Origin: Oscillatoria princeps RMCB-10
GTDB taxonomy: Bacteria; Cyanobacteriota; Cyanobacteriia; Cyanobacteriales; Oscillatoriaceae
Reading direction: 5' to 3'
Length of the DNA: 64,000 bases
NCBI GenBank assembly: GCA_019359235.1
Contig: JAHHHT010000020.1
Coordinates: forward strand, 1-64,000
The position numbers and the translations under genes are program-made. This document shows positions 9,385 to 18,083 of the stretch, in pieces (within the stretch, counting starts at the first letter, position 1; the number at the start of each line of letters is the position of its first letter). Below the pieces are notes generated by a model, which saw nothing but the letters and a program-made list of their open reading frames with translations, was not told where the DNA came from and made no database searches.

Positions 9385-9414
9385 GTAGGGGCGGTGCGGC
9401 ACGACCGCCCCTAC
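9385..9414. repeat. Dispersed palindrome in a convergent junction
   Basis: Arms GTAGGGGCGGT and ACCGCCCCTAC (11 bp, perfect) enclose 8 bases. It lies between the convergent kinase A and membrane-protein genes. The same GTAGGGGCGG core forms the ends of the element at 12369-12432. The rest of 9175-9508 holds only the uvrA remnant and no gene. Confidence 0.75.
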
Positions 9415-9508
9415 CGAGTTTCTCCGCAGCACACTAATTTGAGAAACGCTATATAAAGGTTTCAGCCAAGAGCGCTGTTTTTCGTTCTGTTGCGGCTTCA
9501 AGACGGAT

Positions 9509-10132
9509 TTAAGAGTTTTGCTTGTCGGGAGACGACGCAAGCGAACGCATTACGGCTTGCTGACAGATGTACCAAAAATATAGTGCAATATTTATCTCGC
9601 TGAACAACTTGGGGATACCTTCTAGAAGACTAGGAACTGATCCCCCTAAGTGGCTCTGGTCTACTGCCAACGCTAGAAAAAATAAGGTGATGCTAGTTAA
9701 TAGCAAACTGTAAGGTGTCGCCTGTAATTCTCGTTTGAAAAATAAGGCGTAGCCGAGAACCGCAATGGGGTAAAGCGAGACAAACATTAGCTTAGAAACA
9801 CCTGTTCGTTCCAAGAAAACGTGAATACGAAAGATTTCATCTAAGAGATAACCGCCAGTTATTATGCCTGACCACAGAATAAATAAATTCTGTTTATAAC
9901 CTGGTTGAATCGTTCTGAGTAAGCCCCAGGTAAACCCACAAACCACCACAGGAACAGAACACAATATTTGAAAGATATATGTTAATAATCTTTCCTCAAT
10001 AGAGGTACTTGCCACAGGGGGCATAAATAATTCTTCTAAGGGTTCACCCAACGACTTTAGGCAGACAATTAAAACAGCCACTGACAGGAGAGATAAAGCA
10101 TTGACCCAAAAAAAAGAGCGGAAATTTGTCAT
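9509..10132 (-). CDS. Multi-pass membrane protein of unknown function
   Basis: Protein of 207 residues that I do not recognise. It has about six hydrophobic segments: FFWVNALSLLSVAVLIVCL near the N-terminus, LLTYIFQILCSVPVVVCGFTW, LFILWSGIITGGYLL, LMFVSLYPIAVLGYALFF, YSLLLTSITLFFLALAV and INIALYFWYICQQAV. Short charged loops lie between them (EIFRIHVFLERTG). It has no signal for a transporter or enzyme family. It lies alone on the minus strand inside the duplicated kinase region, with no counterpart next to the second kinase. Confidence 0.7.
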   Translation of the reverse strand: MTNFRSFFWVNALSLLSVAVLIVCLKSLGEPLEELFMPPVASTSIEERLLTYIFQILCSVPVVVCGFTWGLLRTIQPGYKQNLFILWSGIITGGYLLDEIFRIHVFLERTGVSKLMFVSLYPIAVLGYALFFKRELQATPYSLLLTSITLFFLALAVDQSHLGGSVPSLLEGIPKLFSEINIALYFWYICQQAVMRSLASSPDKQNS

Positions 10133-10465
10133 ATAGCCTCTGCTAGTCTTTGTTAAATATCAATAGGGGGCCGGTCAGATTAATTGATTGCTGGCAAAAC
10201 TTCACCCACACCAACCATCCAACACCTCCTCACAACTTGATTTTCGCACACTCCGGCTCAAGCGCAGCCGGGGGTCAGAAACGTTAACAAGCAATCGCCC
10301 CTACCGTCTTTATAAATATTGCACAATAATTAGCAACTGTCAAGTCACACTCCCTCTTCCGGGGGGAATTGGCATTCCGCTTTGGCCGCCTTAAGCCCGA
10401 ATGGCCAGTTGGTAGTTTGAACCGGGCATCGATAAGTACCCGAATGAGTATAACAAATAATTATG

Positions 10466-10610
10466 GATGGCTATAACACTCCCAAGGATGAGTGCCGGTG
10501 ATGGCAGTGTACTGTCCCCCCGGCATCCCCTCTGCCGGCGTTTTGTTAAGAAAAGTATAAATTTGCGGCGGAGTAGAAAATTATGTGCTAAGCAGGGAAG
10601 TAATTGTATC
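10466..10610 (+). repeat. Duplicated upstream region, copy B
   Basis: Counterpart of 6856-7040: GGCTATAACACTCCC, then GCCGGTGATGGC, then GCCGGCGTTTTGTTAAGAAA and AAATTATGTGC in the same order and spacing. Between it and the previous gene (10133-10465) I see no gene. Confidence 0.75.
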
Positions 10611-10631
10611 ATGTTTGGAAGCGCCGGTGTG

Positions 10632-10820
10632 GAGACGCGATAAATCGACGCTTGGGAGACGCGATAAATCGCGTCTCTACAAGAGCGGTTGGCATTGAGA
10701 GACGCTTGGGAGACGCGATAAATCGCGTCTCTACAAGAACGGTTGGCATGTCAAGACGCGATAAATCGCGTCTCTACAAGAACGGTTGGCATGTCAAGAC
10801 GCGATAAATCGCGTCTCTAC
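10632..10820. repeat. Array of five tandem palindromic units abutting a ribosome-binding site
   Basis: GACGCGATAAATCGCGTC units (10-bp arms around AA, GAGACGCGAT/ATCGCGTCTC) begin near 10632, 10656, 10710, 10755 and 10798. They are separated by near-identical CTACAAGAACGGTTGGCATG linkers; the first unit is degenerate. The last unit ends 20 bp before the ATG of the copy B kinase, leaving only GAGAGGGAG as ribosome-binding site. Copy A has no such array, so it was inserted or expanded after the duplication. Each unit would form a hairpin in the mRNA leader. Confidence 0.85.
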
Positions 10821-10840
10821 TTGAGAGGGAGTTAAAAAAA

Positions 10841-12223
10841 ATGAGCGAAATTCCAGACTTCTCCAACTACGGCTATCAGATTATCCGAGAACTGGGACGC
10901 AATCGAGAAGCGGGGCGCATCACCTACCTGGCTACCAGCACCCCTCCCAAACAAGGGGAGGATAAAGAACAAGTGCGGGTAGTTATCAAAGAGTTCCGCT
11001 TATGCTTTGCCGGTGCGGACTGGTCGGGCTTTAAAGCGTATCAGCGCGAGATTGAAGTGCTGCAGCAGCTTTCTCACCCCCGCATCCCCCGCTACTTGGA
11101 TTCCTTTGAAACTTCCCACGGCTTTTGCCTGGTGCAGGAATATAAAGATGCGACGTCTTTAGCAGAAAAGTACAGTTTTAAACCAGAAGAAATCAAGAAA
11201 ATTGCCCTGTCAGTCTTAGAAATATTGGCGGAGCTGCAACAGCGGACGCCACCGGTCATCCACCGGGATATCAAACCGGAGAATATCTTGGTGGACGAGC
11301 AGTTGAACGCTTATCTGGTAGATTTTGGTTTCGCCCGGATTCGGGGTGGGGAATTGGCGCTCAGCAGCGTCGCCGCCGGCACTCCGGGATTTATGCCGCC
11401 GGAGGAGCAATTTGGCCGCACTCTTACGGAAGCTTCTGATTTATACAGTTTGGGGGCGACGCTGATTTGCCTGCTCACCGGCACTCGCAGCGCCGATGTC
11501 GGGAAGTTAATTGATGACGACTACCGATTTAGTTTCAAACATCTGGTTCCCCAACTCAATGTTGGTTTTGCGGAGTGGCTGGAAAAGATGGTCGCTTCTA
11601 GTGTTAAGGAGCGATATGCTAATGCCGGTGTGGCTTTGGCAGCACTGAAGCCGGTGGGTGCTGCCGGTGGGGTGACTTTGGCAGAGAGTAAAGTCCGGGA
11701 TGTAAAATTGAGAAAAAGGCTCGTTTTTCTCAGAACCTTACCCGTATCGGCTGCAATTTATTTGGGTTTATTTCTTCTCTGGCCATACAGTACGGTCGCG
11801 AAGTTGCTGCTATTTAAAGAATGTCGAATGTGCCATCTTTGGGGTGCCAACCTGGAAGGTGCCAACCTGGAAGGTGCCGACCTGTTCGATGCCAGCTTGG
11901 TGGGTGTCAACCTGTGGCATGCCAACCTGAAGAATGCCAACCTGGATAATGTCAGCCTGAGGGGTAGCTACCTGCTGAAGGCCAACCTGGAGGGTGCCAA
12001 CCTGGCGCGTGCCAGCTTGGTGGGTGCCATCCTGGACGGTGCCTGCCTCAAGGGTGCCAATCTGATGGGTGCTTCCTTGTGGGGTGCCAACCTGCAGGGT
12101 GCCGACCTCAAGGGTGCCAACCTCAAGGGTGCCAACCTCAAGGGTGCCAACCTGCACGGTGCCAAGCTGGAGGGTGCCAAACTGGAGGGCGCAATCATGC
12201 CCGATGGCAGAAAGCACCAGTAG
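10841..12223 (+). CDS. Ser/Thr protein kinase with transmembrane segment and pentapeptide-repeat tail (copy B)
   Basis: Protein of 460 residues, paralogue of 7084-9174 and nearly identical to it through the kinase domain. The catalytic motifs are complete here: VVIKEFR lysine, HRDIKPEN, VDFGFARIRGG, and [13 protein letters not shown] in the activation region. A hydrophobic segment near residue 310 precedes about 120 residues of A(N/D)LxG repeats, far fewer than in copy A and without the DTKLDDKWG spacer. Both proteins end in the same MPDG.KHQ. The start is fixed by GAGAGGGAG 10 bp upstream and by identity with copy A. The substrate is unknown; the tail may dock partners at the membrane. Confidence 0.93.
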   Translation: MSEIPDFSNYGYQIIRELGRNREAGRITYLATSTPPKQGEDKEQVRVVIKEFRLCFAGADWSGFKAYQREIEVLQQLSHPRIPRYLDSFETSHGFCLVQEYKDATSLAEKYSFKPEEIKKIALSVLEILAELQQRTPPVIHRDIKPENILVDEQLNAYLVDFGFARIRGGELALSSVAAGTPGFMPPEEQFGRTLTEASDLYSLGATLICLLTGTRSADVGKLIDDDYRFSFKHLVPQLNVGFAEWLEKMVASSVKERYANAGVALAALKPVGAAGGVTLAESKVRDVKLRKRLVFLRTLPVSAAIYLGLFLLWPYSTVAKLLLFKECRMCHLWGANLEGANLEGADLFDASLVGVNLWHANLKNANLDNVSLRGSYLLKANLEGANLARASLVGAILDGACLKGANLMGASLWGANLQGADLKGANLKGANLKGANLHGAKLEGAKLEGAIMPDGRKHQ

Positions 12224-12368
12224 GCGCGGTTTGGCGCTGTGGCGATGCGGGTTTGAAGCACTATGCCTTTGCCCTGGGGGCGGGGCGGCCACGGGGGGCC
12301 GCCCCTACAAGACTATTTTCCAGTCAGCAGCGGACGAAGAGTCCGGTAGCACCGTTGTTGTACGCGAG

Positions 12369-12432
12369 GTAGGGGCGGGTTTATTCATATTCTGGTCTGT
12401 GCCAGAAATATCTTGGCAAAACCCGCCCCTAC
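12369..12432. repeat. MITE-like element with 14-bp terminal inverted repeats
   Basis: Ends GTAGGGGCGGGTTT and AAACCCGCCCCTAC are perfect inverted copies around a 36-bp interior that itself contains CTGG...CCAG. It lies with another GGGGCGG..CCGCCCC palindrome (about 12279-12306) between the copy B kinase and uvrA. It has no coding capacity. The 12224-12582 gap holds nothing else that I can identify. Confidence 0.75.
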
Positions 12433-12582
12433 AAGGGTAAACCCCTTCAAACTCCCCCTCCCCGAAAAGCACCGCAGGGGGTTGGGGTGCCGGTTCGATC
12501 CGACGCGATCGTGCGATGCCAAGGCATTTCTATCTACAATGGGCAGCGCTAAGATTGTAAAGAACTGTTACGCTTTGCCCTG

Positions 12583-15564
12583 ATGTTTCACCCCGCTGAC
12601 CTCTCAGACGCCTTACCGGCCTCATCCCAAAATGGCCACAACCCGCCCCGATCGGGCAATACCATCCGCATTCGCGGCGCTCGACAGCACAACCTGAAGA
12701 ACATCGACCTGGAATTGCCTCGCGATCGCCTGATCGTGTTCACCGGCGTCTCCGGTTCCGGCAAATCCTCCCTCGCCTTCGACACCATCTTCGCCGAAGG
12801 ACAGCGCCGCTATGTCGAATCCCTGAGCGCCTACGCCCGCCAGTTCCTCGGACAGCTGGACAAACCCGATGTGGACGCCATCGAGGGACTCAGCCCCGCT
12901 ATCTCCATCGACCAAAAATCCACCTCCCACAACCCGCGCTCCACCGTCGGAACCGTTACGGAGATTTACGACTACCTGCGCCTGCTGTTCGGGCGTGCCG
13001 GCGAGCCCCACTGCCCCATCTGCGATCGCTGCATTGCCCCCCAAACCATCGACGAGATGTGCGATCGGATCATGGAACTCCCCGATCGCACGCGCTTCCA
13101 AATCCTCTCCCCCGTCGTGCGCGGCAAAAAGGGCACCCACCAGAAGCTGCTGTCCAGTTTAGCCTCGGAAGGATTTGTGCGCGTCAGGGTGGATGGGGAA
13201 ATTCGACCGCTCGATGAAAATATCGAACTTGATAAAAACCACACCCACACCATCGAGATCGTCATAGACCGGCTCGTCAAAAAGCCCGACCTGCAGGAGC
13301 GTCTGGTCGATTCCCTCACCACTTGCCTGCGCCATTCCGGCGGAATTGCCGTCATCCAGATATTAAATGACACATCCGCCGAGACAGCTGTTGTGCGGCC
13401 TTTGAGTAAGTATAGCACAACTGCGCCGAAAGATGCAACTGTTTCTTATGAGAAAATGCCACAAGAATTGGTGTTTTCGGAAAATTTTGCCTGTCCGGAA
13501 CATGGGGCGGTAATGGAAGAACTTTCCCCGCGACTGTTCTCTTTTAACTCGCCTTATGGGGCTTGTCCGAGCTGTCACGGGTTGGGTTTCTTGCGGACGT
13601 TCTCCCCAGATTTGGTGGTTCCAGATCCAGACGCGCCGGTGAGTAGCGCAATCGCGCCTTGGGCGGATAAAGACAACCCCTATTATTTCTCGCTGCTGTG
13701 CGCTGTCGGTAAAGCTTGCGGCTTTGATATCGACACGCCTTGGAAGAAACTGACTGAACAGCAGCAGCATTTTGTGCTGTACGGTGGGGAGGGGCCTATT
13801 GTGATGAAAGGCGAGAAAGTGCCGAGGGAAGGGGGCTATCACCGGCACTACCCGGGCGTGCTGAGTTTCCTGCAGCGCCAGTATGAGGAGACAGGTTCGG
13901 AGTTGCAAAAGCAGAAGTTGGAGCAGTATCTTGTGTCTCAGCCTTGTGAAGCCTGTCAGGGGAAGCGTCTGAAACCGGAAGCGCTTTCCGTGCGAATGGG
14001 GCAATACGGGATTGCGGATTTAACCGGCGCATCGATTAAGGAGTGCGTGGAGCGGATTAATCAGCTGAAGTTGAGCGAGCGACAAGCGAAGATTGCTGAT
14101 TTGGTGCTCAGGGAAATTCGGGCGCGGCTGCAATTTCTGCTGGATGTGGGACTGGATTACTTGACTTTGGACAGACCGGCAATGACGCTTTCGGGGGGCG
14201 AAGCGCAGCGGATTCGCCTCGCGACGCAAATCGGTTCCGGTTTAACCGGCGTGCTCTATGTTTTGGATGAGCCGAGTATTGGGCTGCACCAGCGAGATAA
14301 CGGGCGACTTTTGCGCACGCTAACGAAATTGCGGGATTTGGGAAATACTTTGATTGTGGTGGAGCACGATGAGGAAACAATTCGGGCGGCTGACCATCTT
14401 GTGGATATTGGCCCGGGTGCCGGTGTTCGCGGCGGAAACATTGTGGCGCAAGGGGATTTGAAAACCTTGCTGGCGGCGGAGGATTCGCTCACCGGCGCGT
14501 ATCTGTCGGGGCGGAAGGTGATAGAGACGCCGGTGCACAGGCGGGAAGGAAACGGAAACTCTCTGCGCATCAAAAACGCCCGCCGCAACAATCTGAAAAA
14601 CATCGACGTTGAGATTCCCTTGGGCAAACTCGTCTGCATCACAGGCGTATCGGGTTCGGGGAAATCCACTTTAATTAACGAGTTGCTTTATCCCGCCCTC
14701 CAGCACCACCTGACGCGCAAAGTTGCCTTTCCCAAGGAGATGGATGCGATGGAGGGGCTTGATGCGATTGACAAAGCAATTGTGATTGACCAGTCTCCGA
14801 TTGGGAGAACTCCGCGTTCTAACCCAGCGACTTACACGGGCGTGTTTGATGTGATTCGGGATTTGTTTGCGGAAACCATTGAAGCCAAGGCGAGGGGTTA
14901 CAAACCGGGGCAATTTTCCTTCAATGTAAAAGGCGGGAGGTGCGAAGCTTGCGGCGGACAGGGAGTGAATGTGATTGAGATGAACTTTCTGCCGGATGTG
15001 TATGTGCAGTGCGATATTTGCAAGGGGGCGCGGTACAACCGGGAAACCTTGCAGGTGAAGTACAAGGGCAAATCGATTGCGGAAGTTTTGGATATGACGG
15101 TGGAAGAAGCCGTGGAGGTGTTTAAGAATATCCCCAGGGCGGCGAGCCGGTTGCAAACTTTGGCGGATGTCGGGTTGGGTTACATCCGCCTCGGACAAAC
15201 CGCGCCCACTCTGTCTGGGGGTGAGGCGCAGCGGGTGAAGCTGGGCTCTGAACTGTCTCGCCGCGCTACGGGGAAGACGCTTTATTTAATAGATGAGCCT
15301 ACGACGGGCTTGTCTTTTTATGATGTGCACCAGCTGCTGAATGTGCTGCAGCGGTTGGTGGATAAGGGGAATTCGATTATCGTGATTGAGCACAATTTAG
15401 ATGTGATTCGCTGCGCCGACTGGGTGATTGATTTGGGACCGGAAGGTGGTGATAAGGGGGGAGAGGTGATTGCTGCGGGAACGCCGGAGGAGGTGGCGAA
15501 TTCTCCGCGATCTTATACCGGACACTATTTGAAGATGGTGCTGGCGCAGCATCCGCCAAAGTAA
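12583..15564 (+). CDS. uvrA: Excinuclease ABC subunit A (UvrA)
   Basis: Damage-recognition ATPase of nucleotide excision repair, which works as a dimer and loads UvrB. The length of 993 residues is slightly above the usual 940-970 because of an N-terminal extension of about 25 residues before [16 protein letters not shown]. The two ABC modules show Walker [10 protein letters not shown] (about 59) and GVSGSGKST (about 688), and signatures LSGGEAQRI (about 536) and LSGGEAQRV (about 877). Zinc-binding cysteines are in CPICDRC (about 144), in the CPEHG and CPSCHGLG insert, and in CEACGGQG with [10 protein letters not shown] (about 787-810), the DNA-binding finger. The first 750 bases use strongly C-ending codons, unlike the middle of the gene. 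Confidence 0.98.
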   Translation: MFHPADLSDALPASSQNGHNPPRSGNTIRIRGARQHNLKNIDLELPRDRLIVFTGVSGSGKSSLAFDTIFAEGQRRYVESLSAYARQFLGQLDKPDVDAIEGLSPAISIDQKSTSHNPRSTVGTVTEIYDYLRLLFGRAGEPHCPICDRCIAPQTIDEMCDRIMELPDRTRFQILSPVVRGKKGTHQKLLSSLASEGFVRVRVDGEIRPLDENIELDKNHTHTIEIVIDRLVKKPDLQERLVDSLTTCLRHSGGIAVIQILNDTSAETAVVRPLSKYSTTAPKDATVSYEKMPQELVFSENFACPEHGAVMEELSPRLFSFNSPYGACPSCHGLGFLRTFSPDLVVPDPDAPVSSAIAPWADKDNPYYFSLLCAVGKACGFDIDTPWKKLTEQQQHFVLYGGEGPIVMKGEKVPREGGYHRHYPGVLSFLQRQYEETGSELQKQKLEQYLVSQPCEACQGKRLKPEALSVRMGQYGIADLTGASIKECVERINQLKLSERQAKIADLVLREIRARLQFLLDVGLDYLTLDRPAMTLSGGEAQRIRLATQIGSGLTGVLYVLDEPSIGLHQRDNGRLLRTLTKLRDLGNTLIVVEHDEETIRAADHLVDIGPGAGVRGGNIVAQGDLKTLLAAEDSLTGAYLSGRKVIETPVHRREGNGNSLRIKNARRNNLKNIDVEIPLGKLVCITGVSGSGKSTLINELLYPALQHHLTRKVAFPKEMDAMEGLDAIDKAIVIDQSPIGRTPRSNPATYTGVFDVIRDLFAETIEAKARGYKPGQFSFNVKGGRCEACGGQGVNVIEMNFLPDVYVQCDICKGARYNRETLQVKYKGKSIAEVLDMTVEEAVEVFKNIPRAASRLQTLADVGLGYIRLGQTAPTLSGGEAQRVKLGSELSRRATGKTLYLIDEPTTGLSFYDVHQLLNVLQRLVDKGNSIIVIEHNLDVIRCADWVIDLGPEGGDKGGEVIAAGTPEEVANSPRSYTGHYLKMVLAQHPPK

Positions 15565-15583
15565 ATATCCTCGTCCTCGGGAA

Positions 15584-15616
15584 AGAAACCGGGTTTCTTT
15601 AAGAAACCCGGTTTCT
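15584..15616. repeat. Dispersed AGAAACCCGGTTTCT-type palindrome
   Basis: AGAAACCGGGTTTCT and AGAAACCCGGTTTCT flank TTA in a 33-bp inverted repeat between the convergent uvrA and hydrolase genes. The same family recurs at 28826-28858, 40115-40147, 53013-53044 and 63854-63886, with a half copy at 25539-25554. Confidence 0.9.
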
Positions 15617-15620
15617 GGGA

Positions 15621-16571
15621 CTACAAGCGAGGGGCAGATGTTTTTTTAATAGTCTCGGCGATTCTTTTGGCGACTTCTTGACTACTCCAGTAACTGTCGT
15701 GGGCGTCGCCGCCATGCAGCAGGGCTAACATTGTCTGGTTAACAGACTGGGTTATCCAGTCGGACAAGTCCGCGCTGTGAGTAATCGCGTCTTTAAAGTC
15801 GAGGTATTTTTCCTCGTCTTCCACTAGCTCGAACATGAGGTTTGCCAGTGGCAAAGCTACAGGATCGCCTGGATGGATAAAGTTTATCCAAGGTAGCTGC
15901 TGGGGAACTCTCTTGTGAAGTGCCTCCAGCATCTGGTTGAGCAGGGGTTTAAAGTCGTGGCTGCTTCCATTGACGCTAATCAGGCTAAACAGGGCGAGCG
16001 GCGATCCCATTGTGTGAATGCTGGCAAGACGGATGCCATCCTCCGGGTTGGGCGGTAAGCCGAATAAGAACCGGCGAATTTCCATGACATCTTGATGACC
16101 GGGGATTTTCTTATCTTCGGGCGTGTTTTCGTTACCCCAACGGTCAGCAAAAAGTACGTCAAAAAGAATGACTGTACCCCAACTGTGAGTGACTAGGTGC
16201 AGCCGGTCTGTCTCCGGGTTATAACCCTTCAATTCCTTAACAGCGTCCTCCTTCAGCTTCTGGACAACCTTGGAACCGATGTGCCGGCTGAGGTAGAGAG
16301 CCGCGTCGCCAGCAAACTGCAACAGCTGATTGGCGCGGAAGTCTTTGAACCAAAGCTTATTCCAAATCTCGTTCGAGGCTTTTAGCCTTGCTAGGAGTTT
16401 TTCCTCTTCAGTTTTGTTCACATCTCCCCAGTAGAGGGTTACCTGTTTGAGCGTCAGGGATGACTCTGCGTTTTTCTGGATCAGCTTAAAAAGCTTGTTG
16501 GCGTAGGCCGGCTGTTCGCGCTTCTCGCGGGTGTTGACACCGTGTATAAATAGGATATAATCAGTAGCCAT
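15621..16571 (-). CDS. Putative alpha/beta-hydrolase (lipase/esterase-like)
   Basis: Protein of 316 residues. The N-terminus YILFIHGVNTRE is the HG oxyanion-hole strand-turn of alpha/beta hydrolases. A nucleophile elbow is plausible at LVTHSWGTVILFD (T-H-S-W-G, Ser as nucleophile). A late His in GGDAHDSYW could close the triad, with an Asp in INFIHPGDPVALP before it. No signal peptide is present, so it is probably cytoplasmic. The middle is helical and charged (KLKEDAVKELKGYNPETD). It resembles hypothetical proteins sometimes found near effector or defence genes, but no such neighbour proves a role here. It is convergent with uvrA and divergent from the next hydrolase. Confidence 0.75.
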   Translation of the reverse strand: MATDYILFIHGVNTREKREQPAYANKLFKLIQKNAESSLTLKQVTLYWGDVNKTEEEKLLARLKASNEIWNKLWFKDFRANQLLQFAGDAALYLSRHIGSKVVQKLKEDAVKELKGYNPETDRLHLVTHSWGTVILFDVLFADRWGNENTPEDKKIPGHQDVMEIRRFLFGLPPNPEDGIRLASIHTMGSPLALFSLISVNGSSHDFKPLLNQMLEALHKRVPQQLPWINFIHPGDPVALPLANLMFELVEDEEKYLDFKDAITHSADLSDWITQSVNQTMLALLHGGDAHDSYWSSQEVAKRIAETIKKTSAPRL

Positions 16572-17015
16572 GAGCTATGTTAGTGGTTTAGAGTTTATGG
16601 AATGTGTACCGACTGAGCTTAAAGCTTTCCGGGTTTTTCCTGAGATGTTTACAAAACTTAATTTCTCGGGTGGGGTGCGTTGCCTCCCAGGGGGAAGGCA
16701 CCCTACTACTGCCGGGGGCAGAGGCGATCGGCATTTGGATGTGATATAATGTAGCGTGCCGTTTTGCGGAGCGCACCCCACTTCTTGCAGAGACGGGATT
16801 TATCGGGTCTGAATTTTGGCTGGGCCGAGAGCACCCCACTTCAGGTGCCGGTGGGAGAGGCGAGCGGCATATAAATGTGATATAAATGTGATATAATGCC
16901 GGTGGGTGACGCGAAGCGCGTCACCCACCCTACTTGTTGTAGAGACAAGGGTTTATCGCGTCTGAATTTTGCCGCACTCAGCGGCGAGCATCTCAGAAAG
17001 GTTGAGGAGGTATAT
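16572..17015. other. Divergent intergenic region with two palindromes and repeated promoter-like boxes
   Basis: GTGATATAATG occurs twice (near 16740 and 16886), each containing the -10-like TATAAT, in the leader of the plus-strand hydrolase. Just after the second is a perfect 13-bp stem (16901-16929, GGTGGGTGACGCG/CGCGTCACCCACC). A related GGTGGGGTGCG...GCACCCTAC block lies at about 16668-16705. Two degenerate GAGACG..TTTATCG..GTCTG copies follow the palindromes. No protein gene is apparent. Confidence 0.55.
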
Positions 17016-17897
17016 ATGTCTGTACTAGAGGGGTCTTGGAAACACGAATACATCACCGCAAATGGGGTGAAACTGCACTATGTCACCCAGGGGAAGGGCC
17101 CGCTGATGCTCATGCTGCACGGGTTCCCTGAGTTCTGGTATTCGTGGCGTCACCAAATTTCGGAATTTGCCAAAGATTATAAAGTCGTCGCTCTGGATTT
17201 GCGGGGCTACAACGACAGCGACAAACCCAAAGAGCAATCCGCTTATGTGATGGAGGAATTCGTCAAAGATGTGGGAGGCGTCATCAAGGGGTTGGGCTAT
17301 GAAAGCTGCGTCTTGGTGGCGCACGACTGGGGGGGCGCGATTGCCTGGTTTTTCGCTTACGCGCATCCGGAAATGGTGGAGAAGCTGATTGTGATGAATA
17401 TTCCCCACCCAGCGAAATTTTCTGAGGCGCTGCGCAGCAATCCGCAACAGCTGCAGCGGAGCTGGTACATCTTTTTCTTCCAGATGCCGGTGCTGCCCGA
17501 GCTGTGGCTGCAGTGGAATGACTATCAGCTCATCGACGAATTTTTTCGGGGCATGGCTGTCGATAAAAGCGCCTTCACCCGGGAAGACATCGAAGCCTAT
17601 AAAGACGCCACCGCAAAACGGGGCGCTCTCACCGCCGCGCTCAACTACTACCGCAACGTTTTTCAGGCAGTTTTCAAGCAGCAGCAGTGGGGGGTGCTGC
17701 GAGTACCGGCGCTGATGATATGGGGGGAGAATGACACGGCTCTCGGCACGGAATTAACCTACGGCACAGAAGCGTATGTGGAAGATTTTCAAATTCGGTA
17801 CATCCCGAATTGCAGCCACTGGGTGCAGCAGGAGAAACCGGAGTTGGTGAATCAGTACATGCGAGAGTTTTTGAGCGGGGATTCGTCAGGGAGTTGA
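17016..17897 (+). CDS. Alpha/beta hydrolase, epoxide hydrolase / haloalkane dehalogenase type
   Basis: Protein of 293 residues that would hydrolyse an epoxide or carbon-halogen bond through an aspartyl ester intermediate. ATG 17016 is chosen because GAGGAGG lies 5-12 bases upstream; in-frame starts further up run through repeat DNA. The HGxP motif is HGFPEFWYSW (35-44) and the nucleophile elbow is VAHDWGGAIAW with Asp104 as nucleophile. The acid is probably in MIWGENDTALG and the base His in NCSHWVQQEKPE near the C-terminus. A cap domain lies between. The HDWGG signature and HGFPEFWYSW favour epoxide hydrolase. The AlbA_2 gene follows 186 bp downstream on the same strand. Confidence 0.9.
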   Translation: MSVLEGSWKHEYITANGVKLHYVTQGKGPLMLMLHGFPEFWYSWRHQISEFAKDYKVVALDLRGYNDSDKPKEQSAYVMEEFVKDVGGVIKGLGYESCVLVAHDWGGAIAWFFAYAHPEMVEKLIVMNIPHPAKFSEALRSNPQQLQRSWYIFFFQMPVLPELWLQWNDYQLIDEFFRGMAVDKSAFTREDIEAYKDATAKRGALTAALNYYRNVFQAVFKQQQWGVLRVPALMIWGENDTALGTELTYGTEAYVEDFQIRYIPNCSHWVQQEKPELVNQYMREFLSGDSSGS

Positions 17898-18083
17898 CAC
17901 GAAGGCTGAGGGAGTGTGATAATGGGGGAGAGAGTCGAAAGCTGCCGGCATGCGGCGGGTAGCGGAGACTCCGCCCTCTTGCAGGGGGATGTACTTGAAG
18001 CCGGTGTTGCTACAGCACCCCCAGCAGGGAACGGCTACGAAAATTATAGAGTGAGGCAGATAAATTTTGAGAAGGACAGCCCA

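Noticed and set aside
10604-10807. Plus-strand frame of 67 codons before kinase B
   Set aside because: It only translates the palindrome array and is itself periodic.
10632-10820. CRISPR-like array
   Set aside because: The repeat units are palindromic and the linkers between them are nearly identical, whereas CRISPR spacers differ; no cas genes are present.
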